From Vallitalea pronyensis (GTDB lineage: Bacteria; Bacillota; Clostridia; Lachnospirales; Vallitaleaceae), in NCBI RefSeq assembly GCF_018141445.1, contig NZ_CP058649.1:1631001-1695000 (forward strand): a stretch of 64,000 nucleotides of DNA. Direction: 5' to 3'. A model generated the notes under the pieces. That model had not been told where the DNA came from. It worked only from the letters and a program-made list of their open reading frames with translations, and made no database searches. Positions within the stretch are counted from its first letter, which is position 1. Each line of letters begins with the position of its first letter. Positions 24,660 to 33,749 of the stretch are shown one piece after another. The position numbers and the translations under genes are program-made.

Positions 24660-24945
24660 ATTAGATAACATATTTTAATATGTTTATAAATTTGAGTAGC
24701 AACATAGATGCTTCAAGTATTAATCTCTCTTTTTTAAATTCCTTTAAATATTGAAACAATAACAGAAACTAGTTGAATACTAATATCATAGGATTCTTCA
24801 TATCCTGTACTTATACGTCTTATGAATTTTTCTCCTTTTTTCCATGCAAAAGAAGGTGATATTAATAATTCTGTTGTTATTTCTTAGGCTCAAATTAATT
24901 TCCTACTATTCTAAATCAACTCTAATATTTGTTTTATCCAAGAAA
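24660..24945 (-). pseudogene. Decayed DUF4279-like immunity gene
   Basis: AGAGGAGG is followed by a start (TTG near 24940) encoding MDKTNIRVDLE and then a stop. In another frame the sequence continues ITTELLISPSFAWKKGEKF and STGYEESYDISIQL, and in a third frame ERLILEASMLLLKF. Together they follow the outline of DUF4279 proteins, found beside polymorphic toxins as probable immunity proteins. At least two frameshifts and a deletion separate the pieces, so it is not functional. Confidence 0.5.
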
Positions 24946-24957
24946 TTAAAACCTCCT

Positions 24958-25163
24958 CTATTTAATAAACTCACCAGTAGGGATACCTTCACCTTTTTCA
25001 CCTTTTCTATAAACCCATAGTTGATCTGTATCTTTGTCAACATATAAGTCATATCAAGTGATACCCTTATTTGTACCCAAAGCATTTGTTTTAACTTCAT
25101 TGAGCATCAATACCTTTTTGTTAATTATCTTTAACTTTCTTAGTTTTTAAAGGCTGATAATCT
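24958..25163 (-). pseudogene. Decayed toxin tip of the Rhs protein
   Basis: Beyond the Rhs core, the reading frame is broken by several stops. The best final frame reads NALGTNKGIT, stop, YDLYVDKDTDQLWVYRKGEK and then GEGIPTGEFIK, ending 4 bases before the immunity gene's ribosome binding site. The DLYVDKDTG...KGEGIPTG pattern is of the kind seen at C-terminal ends of polymorphic toxins. An in-frame TGA stands where Trp (TGG) is likely. The exact toxin class is not assigned. Confidence 0.5.
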
Positions 25164-27010
25164 TATGTAGTCTTACCCGGCCCCTCAGAATAAATAATCA
25201 TATTATTATCCTGAGCTTCCATTGGTAACACATGAATCTTCATTTGAGATTGTAATTCCAACGGAATTGAACGAATACTGTCTTCAACTGTTTGTGGTTT
25301 TAAGGGTAACGTAGTCAAACCTATTGAGGGTTCACCACTATAGGGCATTGATGCCATTGAGACTCCACTCTGTTGTTCAGCAGGATCAAGGATTAAACCA
25401 TCCCCAAGACACGGTCCTAAATATTCGCCCGCCTCTTTAGCTGCAATTCCTGTTGCTAGTGCTGCTCCGCCATAAATTACTGCAGCTTTAAGTGCTTCAT
25501 CAGCGACAGGAATTAAAGGTGCTAAAGCAAAATGTCCACTCGGATCAATATACGCTACAGGATTGTTCTTGCAGTAGGTATACAGATTCAAACTCAATGG
25601 GTCATCCATGCTACCCCAATAACTATTTTCCGTGATAAACCTACCCACACCAGGGTTGTAGTACCTAGCCCGTAGGTAATACGTCCCCGTCTCTTGGTCG
25701 AAATACTCTCCACAATACCTAAACGGGTTAATATCTGCCGGGTTAGCATTCTTCTCATTCCCAAACGCATCATAGTCGTAATCTTTGATAACCGTTCCGT
25801 CCGCTTGGGTCAATTGTATCACATCACCGTGGCCGTTGTACAGATAGTAATTCCTGTTTCCTGCCATATCTGCTGCAATGAGGTTGATGCCTCTTAGGTA
25901 CTCTGCTGTGATGCTTCCTGCATTGTTCAATTCCATCACAATGCTGCTGCCATCCCATACGTGGTTTGTGACTGTACCGTTGACGTTCTTTGTGATTCTT
26001 AGCCCATCTCCGTTGTAGCTGTAGGTGGTGGTCTTGTCCCCTACGATGGATTGAGTCAGTTGATTGAAGCCGTCGTATTCAAAGAGTTCGATGTCGTCTC
26101 GCGGCGTTTGTCCTGCGACGTAGACATTGAAGCTGGCGGCACCTCCGGGAGCCGGCTTGAGGGTCTCTTTGGCTTTCCATAATTGATTGCCGTTGTTGTC
26201 GTAGCCGTATTTTGTGACTTCCGTGGCATCTGCTGCGGCTTTTGTTTCGGTGAGCAGCCTGTTGTTCCGGTCATAGGCATAGGTGACCGTGGGCTGTCCG
26301 GTGATTGTCATCGTTTCCCGGTTGCCGTAATCGTCATAGGCGTAAGTGGTTAAATTTCCGGCATCTTCTACGGTTTTCAGCCTGCCCAGTCCGTCGTAGC
26401 CGTAGCTTGTTTTTTTCCTGATAAGTTTGTTTTGCTTTCCCGGTTGCCGTCCGGGTAATAGGTATAGGTAAATCTTGATACTGCTGCCGGTCCTTTTTGG
26501 TTGGTTATCTGCGTCAGCTGGTTGGCCAGGTTATATTGGTATGCCGTGCTGCTGCCGCCGGCATTGTAGGTCAAGCTTTCCCGGTTGCCGTTGTCGTCAT
26601 ACCCGTAGGTGGCGACGGTCTGTCCGTTTTCTTTGATTTCCTGCAGCCGGTTCAGCTTGTCATAGGTATAGGAAAGGCTTTGCTTTTCTACGCCGTTTTG
26701 TTTTAAAACGAATGTTTTGCGGTTGTTGGCCGCGTCATAGGTATAGGCTTTTGTGATATTCCCCGGATTCGTTTCTGTCACCAATCTGCTCAGGTCATCG
26801 TAGGTATATGACGTTGTTCCTGCCGTACCTGTCATGGTTTTCCGATTCCCCACGATATCGTAGGTATAGGCAGTGGTTTGGGGCTGCCCGTCTTTTGTGA
26901 CTTTTTGATTGAGCAGCTTGCCGAGTCCATCATAGGCATAGGTGGTGATATTGCCCATCCTGTCCGTTTGCGCTATGACATTGCCTGCCTCATACCGGTA
27001 GGCTGTGCTT

Positions 27011-28898
27011 GTGTGCCAGGCATGGCACTAATCTAGCTAGTGAAAGTCTAGCCACGGGTATTTACCGCCAAGTGTAGCGAACCACAAGTTGGTATCAGTA
27101 ATGGTATAGATGAAGGAAGTGGTGTAGCAAAATTCTTGAGCCTACGAACAGAAACTTGATAAGGCGATTAGGTGGGTGAGGTTGCAAGACAAACTTAAGC
27201 CCAAAAGGTAAACGTAAACCGAAGTTGTAAATCAAGAGGTTGTGGAATGAAAGATTAGTGTTTTACCCTGGGAGACCCTACCCACATATCAAAAGATATG
27301 GTCGAAAAAGGTTTAGGGAGGGAGTCAGATGAAGTCATAGTAGGTGTAATAACCGAAGGACTGAAACGATTTATAGTACAAATCGTTATTAATAAAATAA
27401 TACACAAGCCAGAAATCAGATGGATAAGAAAAGTAGGAACGTAACCGAGGGATATTATCTATATCTAGAGGGGTGATGTGTATAAATTTTGTAATAAACA
27501 GAGGAGTAACAACAATGAAATTAATTGAAATGATAACGACAAAAGAGAATTTAAATCGGGCGTATAAGAAAGTTGTTGAAAATAAAGGTGCAAGAGGGAT
27601 TGATGGTATAACGGTAGAGGAACTAGGGAACTACATTAAGACTAATAGAGATGATATAGTAAATTCTATTAGGGATAGAACCTACTTTCCGAAACCAGTA
27701 CGTAGAGTTTATATACCAAAAAGCAACGGAAAAATGAGACCATTGGGAATTCCAACTGCCCTTGATAGAACGATTCAACAAGCAATAGCGGGGCCAATAT
27801 CAGATATTTACGAAGATATATTTAGTGAATACAGTTATGGATTTCGACCAAACAGAAGTTGTCATGATGCAATAGGACAAGCATTAGTCTATTTAAATGA
27901 TGATTATGAGTGGGTGATAGATATTGATATTGAACAATTCTTTGATAAAGTAAATCATGATAAATTAATTCAAATTCTTAGAGAGCAAGTAAATGACAGT
28001 GCAACATTAAACCTAATTCGTAAATATCTAAAAGCAGGAGTAATGGAGCAAGGACTAATAAAAGCAACAAAGACAGGAGTTCCACAGGGTGGACCGTTAT
28101 CCGTTGTACTATCCAACATCTATTTAGATAAGTTAGACAAAGAATTGGAGCAACGAGGACTGCGTTTCGTAAGATACGCAGATGATGTGCTCATATTCAC
28201 AAAAAGCGAAATGGCTGCAAACCGAGTCATGAAGTCCATTAGTGGTTGGATTGAAAGAAAGTTATTTCTTAAAGTAAATGCGACAAAATCAAAAGTAGTT
28301 AGACCGACTAGAAGTAAATATCTAGGGTTCACATTTCTAAAAAATGGAGGACAATGGAAAGTAAAACCAACAACAGAAAAGAAGAAAGCCTTATATAAAA
28401 AGATGAGCGAATACTTAAAAAGAGGTAAAGCAGTATCGCGCTCAATAGTAGTAACAATAAAGAGGGTAAATCAAATGGTTGTTGGGTGGATAAATTACTT
28501 TAGAATTGGAATGATGAAAGGATTTATAGAAGAGTTTGGAGGATGGTTAAGGCATAAAATAAGGGTTATTCTCATAAAACAATGGAAGAAACCTAAGACA
28601 ATCTATAAAAATTTGTCCTACCTAAATAGAAAATATAATAATGGGTTTAATCATGAAGCTATTATTAAAGTAGCAAATTCTAGACTTGGATGGTACAAGA
28701 GAAGTGGGATGAATATAGTTAATTTTATATTAAGTCCAAAATTACTTGAAACAAAAGTAAAGGACGGAGCATGTTTGCTCAATCCTTTACAATATTATCT
28801 AGGAAGTGTTGGAATATAAGTTGTAGAGCCGTATACGAGACCCGTACGTACGGTTCAATGAGAGGGCAGTAATACTAGCTATTATTGCTCTACTCTAT
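27011..28898 (+). mobile_element. Group II intron, antisense inside the Rhs gene
   Basis: The 5' end reads GTGTGCCAGGCATGG, the usual start of many bacterial group II introns. The 3' portion has a domain V-like hairpin (GAGCCGTATACGAGA...CGTACGGTTC, 28826-28857) and a domain VI-like stem ending in AT at 28898. Joining 27010 to 28899 restores the Rhs reading frame exactly (DPLGQSTAYRY), which fixes both borders. The intron's sense strand is plus while Rhs is minus, so it cannot splice out of Rhs mRNA. Length 1888 bases, with its reverse transcriptase inside. Confidence 0.93.
27515..28819 (+). CDS. ltrA: Group II intron reverse transcriptase/maturase
   Basis: A 434-residue intron-encoded protein. 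The reverse transcriptase domain shows PKPVRRVYIPKSNGKMRPLG (RT0-RT1), FRPNRSCHDAI, IDIEQFFD, TGVPQGGPLSVVLSNI and the catalytic YADD at about 221-224. A maturase (GIIM-type) region with WINYFRIG and LRHKIRVILIKQWKKP follows. No HNH endonuclease is present, so mobility would use other primers. The start at 27515 has GAGGAG nine bases upstream. It appears intact, so the intron may be active although it is misplaced in the Rhs gene. Confidence 0.95.
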   Translation: MKLIEMITTKENLNRAYKKVVENKGARGIDGITVEELGNYIKTNRDDIVNSIRDRTYFPKPVRRVYIPKSNGKMRPLGIPTALDRTIQQAIAGPISDIYEDIFSEYSYGFRPNRSCHDAIGQALVYLNDDYEWVIDIDIEQFFDKVNHDKLIQILREQVNDSATLNLIRKYLKAGVMEQGLIKATKTGVPQGGPLSVVLSNIYLDKLDKELEQRGLRFVRYADDVLIFTKSEMAANRVMKSISGWIERKLFLKVNATKSKVVRPTRSKYLGFTFLKNGGQWKVKPTTEKKKALYKKMSEYLKRGKAVSRSIVVTIKRVNQMVVGWINYFRIGMMKGFIEEFGGWLRHKIRVILIKQWKKPKTIYKNLSYLNRKYNNGFNHEAIIKVANSRLGWYKRSGMNIVNFILSPKLLETKVKDGACLLNPLQYYLGSVGI

Positions 28899-29659
28899 TG
28901 CCCCAACGGGTCGGTCATGGAGACCATTTGATTCAGGTGGTTGTAGCCGTACCTTGTGACCGCAAAGTCCGTGTCCTGGCCTGTTTCGGACGACGTATCC
29001 AGCGCTGCGCTGAGTCCGGTAAACATCTTGGTCTTGTTGCCCGCTCCGTCGTAGTGGTATTGGGCAATGCTTTGGCTGCCATCGGTATCGTTTTTTACCA
29101 CCTTGACCAGCCGATTGCGGCTGTCATAGCCGTATCCGGTGGTGCGCCATGCTTCGGGCTGTCCCGGTTTATTGCACTGCTGCTTGACTGCGGTTTGATT
29201 GCCGTTTTTGTCGTAATCGTATTTCGTCAGGGCAAATTGTCCTGCTGCAACGGGCGCTTGCACCTTGAGTAGCCTGCCGAGCTTGTCATAGCCATAGGTG
29301 GTGGTGCTGCCCTTGTAATCGGTTTTGCTTTTGACCCTGCCCAGTGGATCGTATACGGTATGGATGGATTGGCCCATCGTGTTGGTTTCTTTCACCACCC
29401 GATTGGCATGGTCATATTCATAAGTGACGGTAGGCTCGCTCCAGCCTTCGTCGTAGGCTCTGGCATCCTTTCCTTCTGTTTTGTTTCCTACGTAATCATA
29501 GTTGTAGGTGGTTTGATAGGTTTTGCCGTGATGGTCCGTTTCTGCTTTGACCAATCGTCCCAGCTTGTCATGGTACTGCTTGACCGGGGCAGGGGTGATG
29601 GTGGCATCGCCGGTGAGCCGGGTGGTGGTTTGGGCATATTTGCCGCTTACCATGCATTT

Positions 29660-29906
29660 AATAAGATTATTAATCACAGGAATTGAGATATTAGAGAGAG
29701 GTAGAATAAAAACATATAGAAAAACTGAAAAAGATTTATTGATGGCAATCCGTTTAGGGAAATACAGCTATAAAGACATTTATAAAATGGTAGATGAATA
29801 TGAAGTGAAATTCAGAGAAGCGGCACGCAAAACTAAGCTTCCTGATAATCCTGATGAGAGTAAAGCTGAAAAATTATTAATAGATATGTATTCAATGTAT
29901 TATTAA
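29660..29906 (+). pseudogene. C-terminal fragment of a predicted nucleotidyltransferase
   Basis: From about 29680 the plus strand encodes IEILERGRIKTYRKTEKDLL, MAIRLGKYSYKDIYKMVDEY and AARKTKLPDNPDESKAEKLL, ending MYSMYY. This resembles the C-terminal helical part of predicted nucleotidyltransferases of the DNA polymerase beta superfamily (COG3541-like). The catalytic N-terminal part is missing; Rhs DNA takes its place. The junction lies near 29655-29680. Confidence 0.6.
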
Positions 29907-29984
29907 TACACATTTGTAATTTAAAAGAAGAAATATATTCTTTTTACTATCTCAACCTATAAAAATAGACTGTAAAGGAAACAT

Positions 29985-30120
29985 AAAAAAACATGTCAAT
30001 TCTTATAAATACTACCTTTCTAGACGTGACAAGGCATGTGGAGACCGTTGTAGGAATACAAAAATTGTAATTTGTCCTAACTGAACAAAATCAAGGTGCT
30101 GGTAAACTAGGACAAATTAT
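29985..30120 (+). pseudogene. Possible recombinase tail and 11-bp inverted repeat
   Basis: The frame DKACGDRCRNTKIVICPN ending near 30081 resembles DTCGGRCRNKKKQVG at the end of the recombinase remnant at 33320-33719. AATTTGTCCTA (30069-30079) and TAGGACAAATT (30108-30118) form an inverted repeat, and AATTTGTCCTAACT recurs at 31595-31608. These look like borders of excised or decayed elements. The rest of 29907-30310 holds only A+T-rich DNA and the following terminator. Confidence 0.4.
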
Positions 30121-30149
30121 TAATTGAGTAAATATAGTCAATAAAACAG

Positions 30150-30186
30150 ACGTCCCATTTTACAATATTATAGTGGGATGTTTATC
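30150..30186 (+). terminator. Intrinsic terminator-like hairpin
   Basis: ACGTCCCA (30150-30157) pairs with TGGGATGT (30174-30181, one G-U pair), followed by TTATCTTT. It precedes rhuM by about 125 bases. Confidence 0.5.
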
Positions 30187-30310
30187 TTTAAAGTGATTAT
30201 AATAAAAATATATGGTTGAGGTGCTATTTATGCAGTATAATAAAAATGTAAATAAAGGAGTTAGCGTATTCTAGATATACATTATAGATTTTGAATAAAG
30301 GAGTAATCCT

Positions 30311-31315
30311 ATGGAGAATAAAACGGATATTTTGATTTACCAAATGGAAGATGGAAGAACAAAGATTGATGTTAGGCTAGAAGACGAAACGGTGTGGATG
30401 ACACAAAAAGCCATTGCGGAGCTGTATCAAAAAGGCATTAATACTATTAATGAGCATATTAAGAACATATATGATGAAGGAGAATTAGAAAAAGAACGAA
30501 CTATTCGGGAAAACCGAATAGTTCAAAATGAAGGAAATAGACAGGTTAAAAGGTCTGTTAAATTTTATAACCTTGAAATGATTATTGCTATAGGCTATAG
30601 AGTTCGATCGAATAGAGGTACTCAGTTTAGAAGATGGGCAACAGAAAGATTAAATGAGTATTTGGTTAAGGGTTTTACAATAGATGATGAACGATTGAAG
30701 GACATGAAAAATATTGGCGATGATTATTTTGATGAACTACTTGAACGCATTAGAGATATTAGAGCTTCTGAAAAGAGGTTTTATAAGAAAATTACAGATA
30801 TTTATGCGTTGTCGATAGACTATAATCCTAAATCAGACGAAGCAAAAACCTTCTTTGCAACAGTTCAGAACAAACTACATTATGCAATTCATGGACATAC
30901 TGCTGCTGAATTGATTGAAACAAGGGCAGATGCATCAAAAGATAATATGGGTTAAACTACGTGGAAGGGTAAAAAAATCAGAAAAACTGATGTTACTGTT
31001 GCTAAGAATTATCTAACGGAAAAAGAATTAAAATCCTTGAATAGAATTGTTACAATGTATTTAGATTATGCAGAAGATCAAGCAGAAAGAAGAAATCCAA
31101 TGCACATGAAGGAATGGGAAGAAAAATTGAATGTCTTTCTAAGATTTAATGAACGTGAGATCTTAACAAATGCAGGAAATATATCACATGCTGTAGCAAA
31201 GGGATTAGCTCTAAAAGAATATGAAAAGTATAATCAACATCGCTTAATGATACATAAAAAAGATGATTTTGATGTGTTTCTAGAAGAAAATGAGTGGACA
31301 AATAAGAAAAGATAA
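30311..31315 (+). pseudogene. RhuM-family protein with an in-frame stop
   Basis: The protein starts MENKTDILIYQMEDGRTKI with AGGAGTAATCCT upstream. WMTQKAIAELYQ, HIKNIYDEGEL, FYNLEMIIAIGYRVRSNRG and FRRWATERLNEYLVKGF are hallmarks of the RhuM (virulence protein/Fic-associated) family, of unknown function and often found on islands. A TAA at 30953-30955 ends the frame after DNMG, where Leu (TTA) is likely. The same frame then continues TTWKGKKIRKTDV and ISHAVAKGLALKEYEKY to 31315. It is a single-base nonsense mutant, otherwise full length (about 334 codons). Confidence 0.85.
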
Positions 31316-31606
31316 GAAATTGCACGATTGAAAGGACTAATCGAAAAAGATAAAATATTAGACTCTAGTATACCTAATATCAATGCAAATATTATCACCA
31401 AGAGTAGTAGCAATAAAGGATTAGATATTATACAGATCAGTAAAAATAAACATAAATTTATGATAATAGACGATAAGATTGTTTGGTACGTAGGCATAGA
31501 TATATTAGGTGCTAATAGGAGTGAAGAATCATTAATCAGAATAATTAATGAAGAGTTAGGAAATGTATTAATTGATATTATTGAGCAAAATAAAAATTTG
31601 TCCTAA
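31316..31606 (+). pseudogene. Phospholipase D-like domain fragment
   Basis: The frame carries on immediately after rhuM's stop: EIARLKGLIEKDKILDSSIP, then NKHKFMIIDDKIVWYVGID, GANRSEESLIRIINEELG. The HK-containing KHKFMIIDDKIVWYG-like segment is the second PLD catalytic motif found in the C-terminal domain of some DEAD-box-type helicases and PLD endonucleases of defence islands. The N-terminal part is absent. It is a fragment, not an active enzyme. Confidence 0.55.
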
Positions 31607-31626
31607 CTTGACACCATCATACAAAG

Positions 31627-31755
31627 AGTAAAATCTACGAAGTAGCAGTATTTACAAGGGCTTTGAAGGATTTTAAGTTTGTGAAAGATGGGCGTGATTT
31701 TAAGAATAAATTGTCTACCTCTGAGCTTGAAATTTGCATTGCAGTGCGTACTTAA
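31627..31755 (+). pseudogene. Unidentified C-terminal coding scrap
   Basis: A 43-codon frame without a start reads SKIYEVAVFTRALKDFKFVK, DGRDFKNKLSTSELEICIAV and ends RT. No family is assigned. Its last four codons (GTGCGTACTTAA with the preceding TTGCA) belong to a repeated DNA segment also found after the uppP scrap at 35913, so the frame was cut by the same kind of junction. Confidence 0.4.
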
Positions 31756-31824
31756 TAAAAATAGACATGTTAATAAATAAAAGACAGGATTTGATTGTAC
31801 CGATCAAATCCTGTCTTTTTGCGT
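31736..31824. repeat. Repeated junction segment with terminator, copy A
   Basis: The block begins GCATTGCAGTGCGTACTTA, contains AGACATG and a terminator hairpin (GACAGGATTTGAT at 31783-31795, complement at 31803-31815, then five T). Copy B at 35913-36020 has the same elements in the same order. It probably represents the end of a mobile element inserted into two different host genes. Confidence 0.65.
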
Positions 31825-31847
31825 TTAAAGAAAAAGAAAACAGCTAA

Positions 31848-32294
31848 TTGCAAGGAGTTTTAAAAAAGTGCAAAGTCATAGCAGTAGCAAGTCAAAAAGG
31901 AGGAACAGCAAAGAGTACAACATGTAGAAATCTAGCAACGGTATTAAAAAATATGAAGTACAAGGTGATGGAAATGGAAGTGAAAAAAAGTGTCTATAAA
32001 AAGATGCAAGATGAGCTTGACAGTAGACTCGATAAAATAGCGAAATTACAGCCAGAGGAAATTATTGAAAAAGCCTATGAGATAACGATTAAAGAAGAGT
32101 TAGTCATGCTATTCCAACATACCGAGCTAGATGAATAAAAACTTGAAATTCTTAATAAACTACAATACCCGTTAACACAGATATACTCAGAATGGCTTTA
32201 TAACGACTATTCATTTTTAAACCAGCTTGAAAATACCATTAATGAAACAACCAAGCGGGATGAAGATTTATTAGATGGTGAGATCGAGATGTGA
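31848..32294 (+). pseudogene. ParA N-terminus fused to a DUF3848 protein, with a stop
   Basis: The first 33 residues (KVIAVASQKGGTAKSTTCRN) are the deviant Walker A region of a ParA/Soj-type ATPase. The frame then becomes KKSVYKKMQDELDSRLDKIA, EEIIEKAYEITIKEELVML, typical of DUF3848 proteins from plasmids and integrative elements. A TAA at 32136-32138 interrupts, after which the frame goes on KLEILNKLQYPLTQIYSEWL and YNDYSFLNQLENTINET to 32294. An in-frame deletion joined the two genes, and a nonsense mutation followed. The TTG start precedes rather than follows its AAGGAG. Confidence 0.75.
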
Positions 32295-32518
32295 TGATAT
32301 TAATAATCAAGTTAGCGGGGGCTTGTTCATTTTATTTAGGGATATCAGGAGGAGTTATAGGAACTTCTTTTAGACTTGCTTTTGCAATAATTGTAAATAT
32401 GTTATACTTTATGTATAAAAAGTTGAGTTATAATAGTAAGTTTGGTCTAGTACCTTATTTGGTAATGGGATATGTATGCGTAGATATAGTGGGTTTGTTT
32501 AGTATCTTAAATATTTAA
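32294..32518 (+). pseudogene. Probable C-terminus of an A24 prepilin peptidase
   Basis: About 74 residues with two or three membrane segments: IKLAGACSFYLGISGGVIG, then IIVNMLYFMYKKLSYNSKFG and LVPYLVMGYVCVDIVG. The order KL..A...LG followed by FGLVPYL(V)MG recalls the C-terminal half of type IV prepilin leader peptidases (GDxKLMAA...). The catalytic N-terminal Asp region is absent, so it is either a scrap or an unrelated small membrane protein. The start overlaps the previous stop. Confidence 0.4.
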
Positions 32519-32577
32519 GTTATATTAAATTCTCAGCTACTATTAATATGAGCCAATTGAAATTTGGAGGAAGCAGA

Positions 32578-33045
32578 ATGGTAATCAGAAAGTATCGAAA
32601 AGGGGAAGAATTAGAGTTAATGGAGATTTTTATTTCGTCTGTTCATAAGAATGCAAAGCCTTACTATAATGAAAAGCAATTAGTTGCGTGGGCTCCATCT
32701 GATATGGATTTTGATTTGTGGGTAACACGAATTGGAGGGATTAATCCTTTTGTTGCTATTGATAACGGTGTGATTTTAGGCTATGCAGATTTGCAGGATA
32801 ATGGTTATATTGATCATTTTTTTGTTAGAGGAGGCCAATCCAATAAGGGAATAGGTAAAGCGTTGATGACTCATATTATTCATCAAGCTCAAATTAGAGG
32901 GATTCCTGAATTGACCTCTGATGTGAGCTTAGCAGCAGAAGGATTCTTTGAAAAGTTTGGCTTTTGTATTATTAAGAAAAAAAGAGTACTGATAAGAGGT
33001 GTGGAACTTCATAATGCTTTGATGAGAAGGCAATTAGTAGACTGA
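32578..33045 (+). CDS. GNAT-family N-acetyltransferase
   Basis: A 155-residue acetyl-CoA-dependent acetyltransferase. The acetyl-CoA site is seen in IDHFFVRGGQSNKGIGKALM (about residues 79-98), where QSNKGIGKAL matches the Q/RxxGxG/A loop, and the C-terminal strand AAEGFFEKFGF is typical. The sequence resembles the YafP/GNAT group that acetylates small molecules; the substrate is unknown. The ATG at 32578 has GGAGG seven bases before it; an upstream in-frame ATG at 32548 is rejected. It appears intact among decayed neighbours. Confidence 0.88.
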   Translation: MVIRKYRKGEELELMEIFISSVHKNAKPYYNEKQLVAWAPSDMDFDLWVTRIGGINPFVAIDNGVILGYADLQDNGYIDHFFVRGGQSNKGIGKALMTHIIHQAQIRGIPELTSDVSLAAEGFFEKFGFCIIKKKRVLIRGVELHNALMRRQLVD

Positions 33046-33194
33046 TTATATATTCTTTAGTCTATATAATGATAATAACGATGTATCCATTCAAAGCGTA
33101 ATGCTAGAATTACAAAATGAGTTTAGACAACTAATAGAGACAGAGCAGGAAGATGGTAAAATGTATTCTATAAAAACAATCATAGAGGGTAGTG

Positions 33195-33241
33195 AGGATA
33201 ACACATTGATTGATAATTCAGTCAATGTGTTATCCTTTTTT
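33195..33241 (+). terminator. Strong intrinsic terminator
   Basis: AGGATAACACATTGA (33195-33209) pairs perfectly over 15 bases with its complement (33222-33236), followed by six T. A 72-codon ORF (33101-33319) across it is considered chance or a scrap. It would end the GNAT transcript. Confidence 0.85.
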
Positions 33242-33317
33242 AGTGTTAGCAATATTACTAAGGATGATGAACAGGTAGTTTATCTTGATTTGGTCAAAGT
33301 AATCTCACTAAGAAGTT

Positions 33318-33719
33318 AAAGAAGATAAATCAAGACATCTATAATTTATAAAATAAGCTCAGTAAGCTTGTTGAATTAAAGATTGATGGTATAATTAATA
33401 AAGAAACTTATGAAGAAAAATATCATAGTACAACATCTGAAATTGGAAAGCTCAAAGAAGAAGAAAATCAATTACTAGAAAAATTTGATAGAGAAATATT
33501 CGAGAATGTCATCGACAAAGTCATCATTGGAAAAGTCGATGAGACAGGTATAAGAAATCCTTATTCAGTAACATTTATTTTTAAAACAGGTCTGCAATTA
33601 GAGAAGGATTGTACTGTAGCCTAATGGAATACACGGTAATAAAAGATGATATTGTGTATTCCTATAACGGAGTCGATACATGTGGAGGTCGTTGTAGGAA
33701 TAAGAAAAAACAAGTTGGA
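33318..33719 (+). pseudogene. C-terminal remnant of a large serine recombinase
   Basis: A frame without a start and with an in-frame TAA near its beginning reads NKLSKLVELKIDGIINKETY, then EEKYHSTTSEIGKLKEEENQ and NVIDKVIIGKVDETG, SVTFIFKTG. The coiled helix with DGxIxxExY and the end IRNPYSVTF.FKTG are characteristic of the C-terminal zinc-ribbon/coiled-coil part of large serine recombinases. The catalytic half is missing. A tail resembling DTCGGRCRN follows near 33670-33715. Confidence 0.7.
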
Positions 33720-33749
33720 TAATACTTAATATCTTTATGAGTTGTTTAG

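Larger units (their letters stand above)
25163..29655 (-). pseudogene. Rhs/YD-repeat polymorphic toxin core, interrupted
   Basis: The sequence encodes many YD-repeats (for example YDKLGRLLKV, YDDNGNRESLTY, YAYDAANNRKTF) and the Rhs core end RARYYNPGVGRFITEN...DPSGH. Such proteins form a shell that encloses and delivers a C-terminal toxin. Damage: the 5' part is missing (coding similarity begins near 29655, fused to a different gene's DNA); a group II intron (27011-28898) splits it; one A is missing from an A7 run at about 26411-26417, shifting the frame; and the tip is decayed. Base composition is clearly richer in G+C than its neighbours, implying recent acquisition. Confidence 0.93.

Noticed and set aside
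29360..29686. Plus-strand ORFs antisense to the Rhs gene
   Set aside because: Long antisense frames are a by-product of G+C-rich YD-repeat coding; no protein family is visible.
33101..33319. 72-codon ORF across a terminator
   Set aside because: A perfect 15-bp terminator lies inside it and no family is recognised, so translation of the whole is unlikely.
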